Below are positions 48,865 through 60,067 of a stretch of 64,000 nucleotides of DNA, piece after piece. The stretch covers positions 34,417,006 to 34,481,005 of the forward strand of contig OZ026603.1 in NCBI GenBank assembly GCA_964020085.1, read 5' to 3'. A model generated the notes under the pieces. The model did not search any database. It saw only the letters and a program-made list of their open reading frames with translations, and was not told where the DNA came from. The number at the start of each line of letters is the position of its first letter. Positions within the stretch are counted from its first letter, which is position 1. The translations under genes and the position numbers were made by a program. The stretch is from Micromussa lordhowensis. Taxonomy: Eukaryota; Cnidaria; Anthozoa; Scleractinia; Lobophylliidae.

Positions 48865-48867
48865 AAG
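48865..48867. repeat. Right copy of candidate 3-bp target duplication (AAG)
   Basis: AAG directly before GCCAGAAAAAACACC, where the satellite resumes. It pairs with the copy at the left edge of the insert. The insert end just before it reads CTATCCCTT. Confidence 0.4.
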
Positions 48868-49311
48868 GCCAGAAAAAACACCCTGGCGCCAATGCCATCA
48901 TGTCTTAACTTAAATTTCCTTAAAGTGCCAACCTAGCAGAACATTTTGCTGCAAACTGCGCCTCTTAAAGTGCCCGTGAAGCCGAGCTATGTCAAATTTG
49001 CCAAGGGGACCCCCAGCGCGCGTTTTCTGAAATTCTGCAAAGTTGGGACCAGGGGAAACTACTGCAAAAAGAAGGCCAGAAAAAACACCCTGGCGCCAAT
49101 GCCATCATGTCCTAACTAGGATTTCCTTCAAGTGCCAGCCTAGCAGAACATTTTGCTGCAAACCGCGCCTCTTAAAGTGCCCGTGAAGCCGAGCTATGTC
49201 AAATTTGCCAAGGGGACCCCCAGCGCGCGTTTTCTGAAATTCTGCAAAGTTGGGACCAGGGGAAACTACTGCAAAAAGAAGGCCAGAAAAAACACCCTGG
49301 CGCCAATGCCA

Positions 49312-51998
49312 TCATGTCCTAACTAGGATTTCCTTCAAGTGCCAGCCTAGCAGAACATTTTGCTGCAAACCGCGCCTCTTAAAGTGCCCGTGAAGCCGAG
49401 CTATGTCAAATTTGCCAAGGGGACCCCCAGCGCGCGTTTTCTGAAATTCTGCAAAGTTGGGACCAGGGGAAACTACTGCAAAAAAGGCCAGAAAAAACAC
49501 CCTGGCGCCAATGCCATCATGTCCTAACTAGAATTTCCTTGAAGTGCCAACCAAGCAGAACATTTTGCTGCAAACCGCGCCTCTTAAAGTGCCCGTGAGG
49601 CCGAGCTATGTCAAATTTACCAAGGAGACCCCCAGCGCGCGTTTTCTGAAATTCTGCAAAGTTGGGACAATGGGAAACTACTGCAAAAAGAAGGCCAGAA
49701 AAAACACCCTGGCGCCAATGCCATCATGTCCTAACAAAAATTTCCTTGAAGTGCCAGCCTAGCAGAACATTTTGCTGCAAACCGCGCCTCTTAAAGTGCC
49801 CGTGAAGCCGAGCTATGTCAAATTTGCCAAGGGGACCCCCAGCGCGCGTTTTCTGAAATTCTGCAAAGTTGGGACCAGGGGAAACTACTGCAAAAAGAAG
49901 GCCAGAAAAAACACCCTGGCGACAATGCCATCATGTCCTAACTACGATTTCCTTGAAGTGCCAACCTAGCAGAACATTTTGCTGCAAACCGCGCCTCTTA
50001 AAGTGCCCGTGAAGCCGAGCTATGTCAAATTTGCCAAGGGGACACCCAGCGCGCGTTTTCTGAAATCCTGCAAAGTTGGGACCAGGGGAAACTACTGCAA
50101 AAAGAAGGCCAGAAAAAACACCCTGGCGCAAATGCCATAATGACCTAACTAGAATTTCCTTGAAGTGCCAACCTAGCAGAACATTTTGCTGCAAACCGCG
50201 CCTCTTAAAGTGCCCGTGAAGCCGAGCTATGTCAAATTTGCCAAGGGGACCCCCAGCGCGCGTTTTCTGAAATTCTGCAAAGTTGGGACCAGGGGAAACT
50301 ACTGCAAAAAAAAGGCCAGAAAAAACACCCTGGCGCCAATGCCATCATGTCTTAACTTAAATTTCCTTAAAGTGCCAACCTAGCAGAACATTTTGCTGCA
50401 AACTGCGCCTCTTAAAGTGCCCGTGAAGCCGAGCTATGTCAAATTTGCCAAGGGGACCCCCAGCGCGCGTTTTCTGAAATTCTGCAAAGTTGGGACCAGG
50501 GGAAACTACTGCAAAAAGAAGGCCAGAAAAAACACCCTGGCGCCAATGCCATCATGTCCTAACTAGGATTTCCTTCAAGTGCCAGCCTAGCAGAACATTT
50601 TGCTGCAAACCGCGCCTCTTAAAGTGCCCGTGAAGCCGAGCTATGTCAAATTTGCCAAGGGGACCCCCAGCGCGCGTTTTCTGAAATTCTGCAAAGTTGG
50701 GACCAGGGGAAACTACTGCAAAAAAGGCCAGAAAAAACACCCTGGCGCCAATGCCATCATGTCCTAACTAGGATTTCCTTGAAGTGCCAACCTAGCAGAA
50801 CATTTTGCTGCAAACCGCGCCTCTTAAAGTGCCCGTGAGGCCGAGCTATGTCAAATTTACCAAGGGGACCCCCAGCGCGCGTTTTCTGAAATTCTGCAAA
50901 GTTGGGACAATGGGAAACTACTGCAAAAAGAAGGCCAGAAAAAACACCCTGGCGCCAATGCCATCATGTCCTAACAAGGATTTCCTTGAAGTGCCAGCCT
51001 AGCAGAACATTTTGCTGCAAACCGCGCCTCTTAAAGTGCCCGTGAAGCCGAGCTATGTCAAATTTGCCAAGGGGACCCCCAGCGCGCGTTTTCTGAAATT
51101 CTGCAAAGTTGGGACCAGGGGAAACTACTGCAAAAACAAGGCCAGAAAAAACACCCTAGCGACAATGCCATCATGTCCTAACTACGATTTCCTTGAAGTG
51201 CCAACCTAGCAGAACATTTTGCTGCAAACCGCGCCTCTTAAAGTGCCCGTGAAGCCGAGCTATGTCAAATTTGCCAAGGGGACACCCAGCGCGCGTTTTC
51301 TGAAATTCTGCAAAGTTGGGACCAGGGGAAACTACTGCAAAAAGAAGGCCAGAAAAAACACCCTGGCGCCAATGCCATAATGACCTAACTAGAATTTCCT
51401 TTAAGTGCCAACCTAGCAGAACATTTTGCTGCAAACCGCGCCTCTTAAAGTGCCCGTGAAGCCGAGCTATGTCAAATTTGCCAAGGGGACCCCCAGCGCG
51501 CGTTTTCTGAAATTCTGCAAAGTTGGGACCAGGGGAAACTACTGCAAAAAAAAGGCCAGAAAAAACACCCTGGCGCCAATGCCATCATGTCTTAACTTAA
51601 ATTTCCTTAAAGTGCCAACCTAGCAGAACATTTTGCTGCAAACTGCGCCTCTTAAAGTGCCCGTGAAGCCGAGCTATGTCAAATTTGCCAAGGGGACCCC
51701 CAGCGCGCGTTTTCTGAAATTCTGCAAAGTTGGGACCAGGGGAAACTACTGCAAAAAGAAGGCCAGAAAAAACACCCTGGCGCCAATGCCATCATGTCCT
51801 AACTAGGATTTCCTTCAAGTGCCAGCCTAGCAGAACATTTTGCTGCAAACCGCGCCTCTTAAAGTGCCCGTGAAGCCGAGCTATGTCAAATTTGCCAAGG
51901 GGACCCCCAGCGCGCGTTTTCTGAAATTCTGCAAAGTTGGGACCAGGGGAAACTACTGCAAAAAGAAGGCCAGAAAAAACACCCTGGCGCCAATGCCA
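49312..51998. repeat. 13-mer HOR unit 2 (2687 bp)
   Basis: Matches unit 1 at +3107 bp (2687 + 420) and unit 3 at +2687 bp. Deletion monomers at about 49481 and 50722 are 1240 bp apart (6 monomers), and the next one, in unit 3, is 1447 bp on (7 monomers). The monomer CTAACTACGATTT / GCAAAAACAAGGCC / CTAGCGACAATG lies at about 51130-51190, as in the other units. It has no insert at the corresponding A8 tract (about 51546-51553), so it serves as the empty-site reference for the insertion in unit 1. Confidence 0.88.
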
Positions 51999-54690
51999 TC
52001 ATGTCCTAACTAGGATTTCCTTCAAGTGCCAGCCTAGCAGAACATTTTGCTGCAAACCGCGCCTCTTAAAGTGCCCGTGAAGCCGAGCTATGTCAAATTT
52101 GCCAAGGGGACCCCCAGCGCGCGTTTTCTGAAATTCTGCAAAGTTGGGACCAGGGGAAACTACTGCAAAAAAGGCCAGAAAAAACACCCTGGCGCCAATG
52201 CCATCATGTCCTAACTAGAATTTCCTTGAAGTGCCAACCAAGCAGAACATTTTGCTGCAAACCGCGCCTCTTAAAGTGCCCGTGAGGCCGAGCTATGTCA
52301 AATTTACCAAGGAGACCCCCAGCGCGCGTTTTCTGAAATTCTGCAAAGTTGGGACAATGGGAAACTACTGCAAAAAGAAGGCCAGAAAAAACACCCTGGC
52401 GCCAATGCCATCATGTCCTAACAAAAATTTCCTTGAAGTGCCAGCCTAGCAGAACATTTTGCTGCAAACCGCGCCTCTTAAAGTGCCCGTGAAGCCGAGC
52501 TATGTCAAATTTGCCAAGGGGACCCCCAGCGCGCGTTTTCTGAAATTCTGCAAAGTTGGGACCAGGGGAAACTACTGCAAAAAGAAGGCCAGAAAAAACA
52601 CCCTGGCGACAATGCCATCATGTCCTAACTACGATTTCCTTGAAGTGCCAACCTAGCAGAACATTTTGCTGCAAACCGCGCCTCTTAAAGTGCCCGTGAA
52701 GCCGAGCTATGTCAAATTTGCCAAGGGGACACCCAGCGCGCGTTTTCTGAAATCCTGCAAAGTTGGGACCAGGGGAAACTACTGCAAAAAGAAGGCCAGA
52801 AAAAACACCCTGGCGCCAATGCCATAATGACCTAACTAGAATTTCCTTGAAGTGCCAACCTAGCAGAACATTTTGCTGCAAACCGCGCCTCTTAAAGTGC
52901 CCGTGAAGCCGAGCTATGTCAAATTTGCCAAGGGGACCCCCAGCGCGCGTTTTCTGAAATTCTGCAAAGTTGGGACCAGGGGAAACTACTGCAAAAAAAA
53001 GGCCAGAAAAAACACCCTGGCGCCAATGCCATCATGTCTTAACTTAAATTTCCTTAAAGTGCCAACCTAGCAGAACATTTTGCTGCAAACTGCGCCTCTT
53101 AAAGTGCCCGTGAAGCCGAGCTATGTCAAATTTGCCAAGGGGACCCCCAGCGCGCGTTTTCTGAAATTCTGCAAAGTTGGGACCAGGGGAAACTACTGCA
53201 AAAAGAAGGCCAGAAAAAACACCCTGGCGCCAATGCCATCATGTCCTAACTAGGATTTCCTTCAAGTGCCAGCCTAGCAGAACATTTTGCTGCAAACCGC
53301 GCCTCTTAAAGTGCCCGTGAAGCCGAGCTATGTCAAATTTGCCAAGGGGACCCCCAGCGCGCGTTTTCTGAAATTCTGCAAAGTTGGGACCAGGGGAAAC
53401 TACTGCAAAAAAGGCCAGAAAAAACACCCTGGCGCCAATGCCATCATGTCCTAACTAGGATTTCCTTGAAGTGCCAACCTAGCAGAACATTTTGCTGCAA
53501 ACCGCGCCTCTTAAAGTGCCCGTGAGGCCGAGCTATGTCAAATTTACCAAGGGGACCCCCAGCGCGCGTTTTCTGAAATTCTGCAAAGTTGGGACAATGG
53601 GAAACTACTGCAAAAAGAAGGCCAGAAAAAACACCCTGGCGCCAATGCCATCATGTCCTAACAAGGATTTCCTTGAAGTGCCAGCCTAGCAGAACATTTT
53701 GCTGCAAACCGCGCCTCTTAAAGTGCCCGTGAAGCCGAGCTATGTCAAATTTGCCAAGGGGACCCCCAGCGCGCGTTTTCTGAAATTCTGCAAAGTTGGG
53801 ACCAGGGGAAACTACTGCAAAAACAAGGCCAGAAAAAACACCCTAGCGACAATGCCATCATGTCCTAACTACGATTTCCTTGAAGTGCCAACCTAGCAGA
53901 ACATTTTGCTGCAAACCGCGCCTCTTAAAGTGCCCGTGAAGCCGAGCTATGTCAAATTTGCCAAGGGGACACCCAGCGCGCGTTTTCTGAAATTCTGCAA
54001 AGTTGGGACCAGGGGAAACTACTGCAAAAAGAAGGCCAGAAAAAACACCCTGGCGCCAATGCCATAATGACCTAACTAGAATTTCCTTTAAGTGCCAACC
54101 TAGCAGAACATTTTGCTGCAAACCGCGCCTCTTAAAGTGCCCGTGAAGCCGAGCTATGTCAAATTTGCCAAGGGGACCCCCAGCGCGCGTTTTCTGAAAT
54201 TCTGCAAAGTTGGGACCAGGGGAAACTACTGCAAAAAAAAGGCCAGAAAAAACACCCTGGCGCCAATGCCATCATGTCTTAACTTAAATTTCCTTAAAGT
54301 GCCAACCTAGCAGAACATTTTGCTGCAAACTGCGCCTCTTAAAGTGCCCGTGAAGCCGAGCTATGTCAAATTTGCCAAGGGGACCCCCAGCGCGCGTTTT
54401 CTGAAATTCTGCAAAGTTGGGACCAGGGGAAACTACTGCAAAAAGAAGGCCAGAAAAAACACCCTGGCGCCAATGCCATCATGTCCTAACTAGGATTTCC
54501 TTCAAGTGCCAGCCTAGCAAAACATTTTGCTGCAAACCGCGCCTCTTAAAGTGCCCGTGAAGCCGAGCTATGTCAAATTTGCCAAGGGGACCCCCAGCGC
54601 GCGTTTTCTGAAATTCTGCAAAGTTGGGACAATGGGAAACTACTGCAAAAAGAAGGCCAGAAAAAACACCCTGGCGCCAATGCCATCATG
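51999..54690. repeat. 13-mer HOR unit 3, last monomers rearranged
   Basis: Follows units 1 and 2 through 54480 with the same variants, including the rare CTGAAATCCTGC at about 52750, which unit 2 also has (about 50063). The corresponding unit 1 monomer reads CTGAAATTCTGC, so units 2 and 3 are closer to each other. The empty A8 site is at about 54233-54240. At the end, a chimeric monomer replaces the expected deletion monomer plus its follower, and the HOR order is lost a little after 54900. Confidence 0.85.
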
Positions 54691-54725
54691 TCCTAACAAC
54701 GATTTCCTTGAAGTGCCAGCCTAGC
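54481..54725. repeat. Chimeric satellite monomer (recombination junction)
   Basis: The left part has the variants of the CTTCAAGTGCCAGCC monomer, with GAAGCCGAGC and AATTTGCCAAGG (to 54583). The right part has GGGACAATGGG (54626-54636) and CATGTCCTAACAACG, variants that elsewhere in the 13-mer belong to the next-but-one monomer, always paired with GTGAGGCCGAG and AATTTACC. The GA deletion normally lying between them is missing. A join between 54584 and 54630, in sequence common to both monomers, explains this by loss of at least one monomer. Confidence 0.75.
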
Positions 54726-55561
54726 AGAACATTTTGCTGCAAACCGCGCCTCTTAAAGTGCCCGTGAAGCCGAGCTATGTCAAATTTGCCAAGGGGACCC
54801 CCAGCGCGCGTTTTCTGAAATTCTGCAAAGTTGGGACCAGGGGAAACTACTGCAAAAACAAGGCCAGAAAAAACACCCTAGCGACAATGCCATCATGTCC
54901 TAACTAGGATTTCCTTGAAGTGCCAACCTAGCAGAACATTTTGCTGCAAACCGCGCTTCTTAAAGTGCCCGTGAAGCCGAGCTATGTCAAATTTGCCAAG
55001 GGGACCCCCAGCGCGCGTTTTCTGAAATTCTGCAAAGTTGGGACCAGGGGAAACTACTGCAAAAAGAAGGCCAGAAAAAACACCCTGGCGCCAATGCCAT
55101 CATGTCTTATCTAAAATTTCCTTGAAGTGCCAACCTAGCAGAACATTTTGCTGCAAACCGCGCCTCTTAAAGTGCCCGTGAAGCCGAGCTATGTCAAATT
55201 TTCCAAGGGGACCCCCAGCGCGCGTTTTCTGAAATTCTGCAAAGTTGGGACCAGGGGAAACTACTGCAAAAAGAAGGCCAGAAAAAACACCCTGGCGCCA
55301 AGTTCATCATGTCCTAACTAACATTTCCTTAAAGTGCCAACCAAGCAGAACATTTTGCTGCAAACCGCGCCTCTTAAAGTGCCCGTGAAGCCGAGCTATG
55401 TCAAATTTGCCAAGGGGACCCCCAGCGCGCGTTTTCTGAAATTCTGCAAAGTTGGGACCAGAGGAAACTACTGCAAAAAGAAGGCCAGAGTAAACACCCT
55501 GGCGCCAATGCCATCATGTCCTAACTAAAATTTCCTTCAAGTGCCAACCTAGCAGAACATT
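54726..55561. repeat. Transition satellite monomers between two HOR families
   Basis: Four monomers. The first still has GCAAAAACAAGGCC and CTAGCGACAATG as in the 13-mer HOR. The next ones carry CGCGCTTCTTAAAG, CATGTCTTATCTAAAATTT, AATTTTCCAAGG and GGCGCCAAGTTCATC, which I saw nowhere else in this combination. The segment ends in a CCAACCAAGCAG monomer with GAGTAAACACC. Confidence 0.65.
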
Positions 55562-58500
55562 TTGCTGCAAACCGCGCCTCTTAAAGTGCCCGTGAAGCCG
55601 AGCTATGTCAAATTTGCCAAGGGGACCCCCAGCGCGCGTTTTCTGAAATTCTGCAAAGTTGGGACCAGGGGAAACTACTGCAAAAAGAAGGCCAGAAAAA
55701 ACACCCTGGCGCCAATGCCATCATGCCTTAACTTCAATTTCCTTAAAGTGCCAACCTAGCAGAACATTTTGCTGCAAACCGCGCCTCTTAAAGTGCCCGT
55801 GAAGCCGAGCTATGTCAAATTTGCCAAGGGGACCCCCAGCGCGCGTTTTCTGAAATTCTGCAAAGTTGGGACCAAAGGAAACTACTGCAAAAAGAAGGCC
55901 AGATAAAACACCCTGGCGCCAATGCCATCATGTCCTAACTAGGATTTCCTTGAAGTGCCAACCTAGCAGAACATTTTGCTGCAAACCGCGCCTCTTAAAG
56001 TGCCCGTGAAGCCGAGCTATGTGAAATTTGCCAAGGGGACCCCCAGCGCGCGTTTTCTGAAATTCTGCAAAGTTGGGACCAGGGGAAACTACTGCAAAAA
56101 GAAGGCCAGAGAAAACACCCTGGCGCCAATGCCATCATGTCCTAACTAGGATTTCCTTCAAGTGCCAACCTAGCAGAACATTTTGCTGCAAACCGCGCCT
56201 CTTAAAGTGCCCGTGAAGCCGAGCTATGTCAAATTTGCCAAGGGGACCCCCAGCGCGCGTTTTCTGAAATTCTGCAAAGTTGGGACCAGAGGAAACTACT
56301 GCAAAAAGAAGGCCAGAAAAAACACCCTGGCGCCAATGCCATCATGCTTTAACTAGGATTTCCTTAAAGTGCCAACCTAGCAGAACATTTTGCTGCAAAC
56401 CGCGCCTCTTAAAGTGCCCGTGAAGCCGAGCTATGTCAAATTTGCCAAGGGGACACCCAGCGCGCGTTTTCTGAAATTCTGCAAAGTTGGGACCAGGGGA
56501 AACTACTGCAAAAAGAAGGCCAGAAAAAACACCCTGGCGCCAATGCCATAATGACCTAACTAGAATTTCCTTGAAGTGCCAACCTAGCAGAACATTTTGC
56601 TGCAAACCGCGCCTCTTAAAGTGCCCGTGAAGCCGAGCTATGTCAAATTTGCCAAGGGGACCCCCAGCGCGCGTTTTCTGAAATTCTGCAAAGTTGGGAC
56701 CAGGGGAAACAACTGCAAAAAGAAGGCCAGAAAAAACACCCTGGCGCCAATGCCATCATGTCTTAACTTCAATTTCCTTAAAGTGCCAACCTAGCAGAAC
56801 ATTTTGCTGCAAACCGCGCCTCTTAAAGTGCCCGTGAAGCCGAGCTATGTCAAATTTGCCAAGGGGACCCCCAGCGCGCGTTTTCTGAAATTCTGCAAAG
56901 TTGGGACCAAAGGAAACTACTGCAAAAAGAAGGTTAGAAAAAACACCCTGGCGCCAATGCCATCATGTCCTAACTAGGATTTCCTTGAAGTGCCAACCTA
57001 GCAGAACATTTTGCTGCAAACCGCGCCTCTTAAAGTGCCCGTGAAGCCGAGCTATGTCAAATTTTCCAAGGGGACCCCCAGCGCGCGTTTTCTGAAATTC
57101 TGCAAAGTTGGGACCAGGGGAAACTACTGCAAAAAGAAGGCCAGAAAAAACACCCTGGCGCCAATGCCATCATGTCTTAACTTCAATTTCCTTAAAGTGC
57201 CAACCTAGCAGAACATTTTGCGGCAAACCGCGCCTCTTAAAGTGCCCGTGAAGCCGAGCTATGTCAAATTTGCCAAGGGGACCCCCAGCGCGCGTTTTCT
57301 GAAATTCTGCAAAGTTGGGACCAAAGGAAACTACTGCAAAAAGAAGGCCAGAAAAAACACCCTGGCGCCAATGCCATCATGTCCTAACTAGGATTTCCCT
57401 GAACTGCCAACCTAGCAGAACATTTTGCTGCCAACCGCGCCTCTTAAAGTGCCCGTGAAGCCGAGCTATGTCAAATTTGCCAAGGGGACCTCCAGCGCGC
57501 GTTTTCTGAAATTCTGCAAAGTTGGGACCAGGGGAAACTACTGCAAAAAGAAGGCCAGAGTAAACACCCTGGCGCCAATGCCATCATGTCGTAACTAGGA
57601 TTTCCTTGAAGTTCCAACCTAGCAGAACATTTTGCTGCAAACCGCGCCTCTTAAAGTGCCCGTGAAGCCGAGCTATGTCAAATTTGCCAAGGGGACCCCC
57701 AGCGCGCGTTTTCTGAAATTCTGCAAAGTTGGGACCAGAGGAAACTACTGCAAAAAGAAGGCCAGAGTAAACACCCTGGCGCCAATGCCATCATGTCCTA
57801 ACTAAAATTTCCTTCAAGTGCCAACCTAGCAGAACATTTTGCTGCAAACCGCGCCTCTTAAAGTGCCCGTGAAGCCGAGCTATGTCAAATTTGCCAAGGG
57901 GACCCCCAGCGCGCGTTTTCTGAAATTCTGCAAAGTTGGGACCAGAGGAAACTACTGCAAAAAGAAGGCCAGAAAAAACACCCTGGCGCCAATGCCATCA
58001 TGTCCTAACTAAAATTTCCTTCAAGTGCCAACCTAGCAGAACATTTTGCTGCAAACCGCGCCTCTTAAAGTGCCCGTGAAGCCGAGCTATGTCAAATTTG
58101 CCAAGGGGACCCCCAGCGCGCGTTTTCTGAAATTCTGCAAAGTTGGGACCAGGGGAAACAACTGCAAAAAGAAGGCCAGAAAAAACACCCTGGCGCCAAT
58201 GCCATCATGTCTTAACTTCAATTTCCTTAAAGTGCCAACCTAGCAGAACATTTTGCTGCAAACCGCGCCTCTTAAAGTGCCCGTGAAGCCGAGCTATGTC
58301 AAATTTGCCAAGGGGACCCCCAGCGCGCGTTTTCTGAAATTCTGCAAAGTTGGGACCAAAGGAAACTACTGCAAAAAGAAGGCCAGAAAAAACACCCTGG
58401 CGCCAATGCCATCATGTCCTAACTAGGATTTCCTTGAAGTGCCAACCTAGCAGAACATTTTGCTGCAAACCGCGCCTCTTAAAGTGCCCGTGAAGCCGAG

Positions 58501-60067
58501 CTATGTCAAATTTGCCAAGGGGACCCCCAGCGCGCGTTTTCTGAAATTCTGCAAAGTTGGGACCAGGGGAAACTACTGCAAAAAGAAGGCCAGAAAAAAC
58601 ACCCTGGCGCCAATGCCATCATGTCTTAACTTCAATTTCCTTAAAGTGCCAACCTAGCAGAACATTTTGCGGCAAACCGCGCCTCTTAAAGTGCCCGTGA
58701 AGCCGAGCTATGTCAAATTTGCCAAGGGGACCCCCAGCGCGCGTTTTCTGAAATTCTGCAAAGTTGGGACCAAAGGAAACTACTGCAAAAAGAAGGCCAG
58801 AAAAAACACCCTGGCGCCAATGCCATCATGTCCTAACTAGGATTTCCCTGAACTGCCAACCTAGCAGAACATTTTGCTGCCAACCGCGCCTCTTAAAGTG
58901 CCCGTGAAGCCGAGCTATGTCAAATTTGCCAAGGGGACCTCCAGCGCGCGTTTTCTGAAATTCTGCAAAGTTGGGACCAGGGGAAACTACTGCAAAAAGA
59001 AGGCCAGAGTAAACACCCTGGCGCCAATGCCATCATGTCGTAACTAGGATTTCCTTCAAGTTCCAACCTAGCAGAACATTTTGCTGCAAACCGCGCCTCT
59101 TAAAGTGCCCGTGAAGCCGAGCTATGTCAAATTTGCCAAGGGGACCCCCAGCGCGCGTTTTCTGAAATTCTGCAAAGTTGGGACCAGAGGAAACTACTGC
59201 AAAAAGAAGGCCAGAGTAAACACCCTGGCGCCAATGCCATCATGTCCTAACTAAAATTTCCTTCAAGTGCCAACCTAGCAGAACATTTTGCTGCAAACCG
59301 CGCCTCTTAAAGTGCCCGTGAAGCCGAGCTATGTCAAATTTGCCAAGGGGACCCCCAGCGCGCGTTTTCTGAAATTCTGCAAAGTTGGGACCAGGGGAAA
59401 CTACTGCAAAAAGAAGGCCAGAAAAAACACCCTGGCGCCAATGCCATCATGTCTAAACTTCAATTTCCTTAAAGTGCCAACCTAGCAGAACATTTTGCTG
59501 CAAACCGCGCCTCTTAAAGTGCCCGTGAAGCCGAGCTATGTCAAATTTGCCAAGGGGACCCCCAGCGCGCGTTTTCTGAAATTCTGCAAAGTTGGGACCA
59601 AAGGAAACTACTGCAAAAAGAAGGCCAGATAAAACACCCTGGCGCCAATGCCATCATGTCCTAACTAGCATTTCCTTGAAGTGCCAACCTAGCAGAACAT
59701 TTTGCTGCAAACCGCGCCTCTTAAAGTGCCCGTGAAGCCGAGCTATGTGAAATTTGCCAAGGGGACCCCCAGCGCGCGTTTTCTGAAATTCTGCAAAGTT
59801 GGGACCAGGGGAAACTACTGCAAAAAGAAGGCCAGAGAAAACACCCTGGCGCCAATGCCATCATGTCCTAACTAGGATTTCCTTCAAGTGCCAACCTAGC
59901 AGAACATTTTGCTGCAAACCGCGCCTCTTAAAGTGCCCGTGAAGCCGAGCTATGTCAAATTTGCCAAGGGGACCCCCAGCGCGCGTTTTCTGAAATTCTG
60001 CAAAGTTGGGACCAGAGGAAACTACTGCAAAAAGAAGGCCAGAAAAAACACCCTGGCGCCAATGCCA
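55562..60067. repeat. Higher-order repeat, 7-mer (1449 bp), related to 42-46 kb
   Basis: Markers shift by 1449 bp: GGGGAAACAACTGC (about 56702 and 58151), GCGGCAAACCGCGCC (57220 and 58669), GCTGCCAACCGCG with GGGACCTCCAG (about 57430 and 58879), and GAAGTTCCAACC (about 57608 and 59057). The flanking segment 55562-56596 matches 59288-60322 at +3726 bp (18 monomers), including GATAAAACACC and GCTATGTGAAATTTGCC. The same monomer types in a similar order are found at 42-46 kb, so related HOR blocks lie on both sides of the 13-mer HOR. Confidence 0.8.

Larger units (their letters stand above)
46205..49311. repeat. 13-mer HOR unit 1 (2687 bp plus 420-bp insert)
   Basis: First of three units. The order is: GA-deletion monomer (GCAAAAAAGGCC near 46375), a GTGAGGCCGAG / AATTTACC / GGGACAATGGG monomer with CATGTCCTAACAAAAATTT, a GGCGACAATG monomer, a GGACACCC / CATAATGACC monomer, a GCAAAAAAAAGGCC / CTTAACTTAAATTT monomer and a GCAAACTGCGCC monomer. 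The second half repeats this order with its own variants (CTAACAAGG, GCAAAAACAAGGCC, CTAGCGACAATG) and one extra CTTCAAGTGCCAGCC monomer. Spacing between deletion monomers is 1240 bp, then 1867 bp including the insert. The insert sits in the A8 monomer of the second half. Confidence 0.88.
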
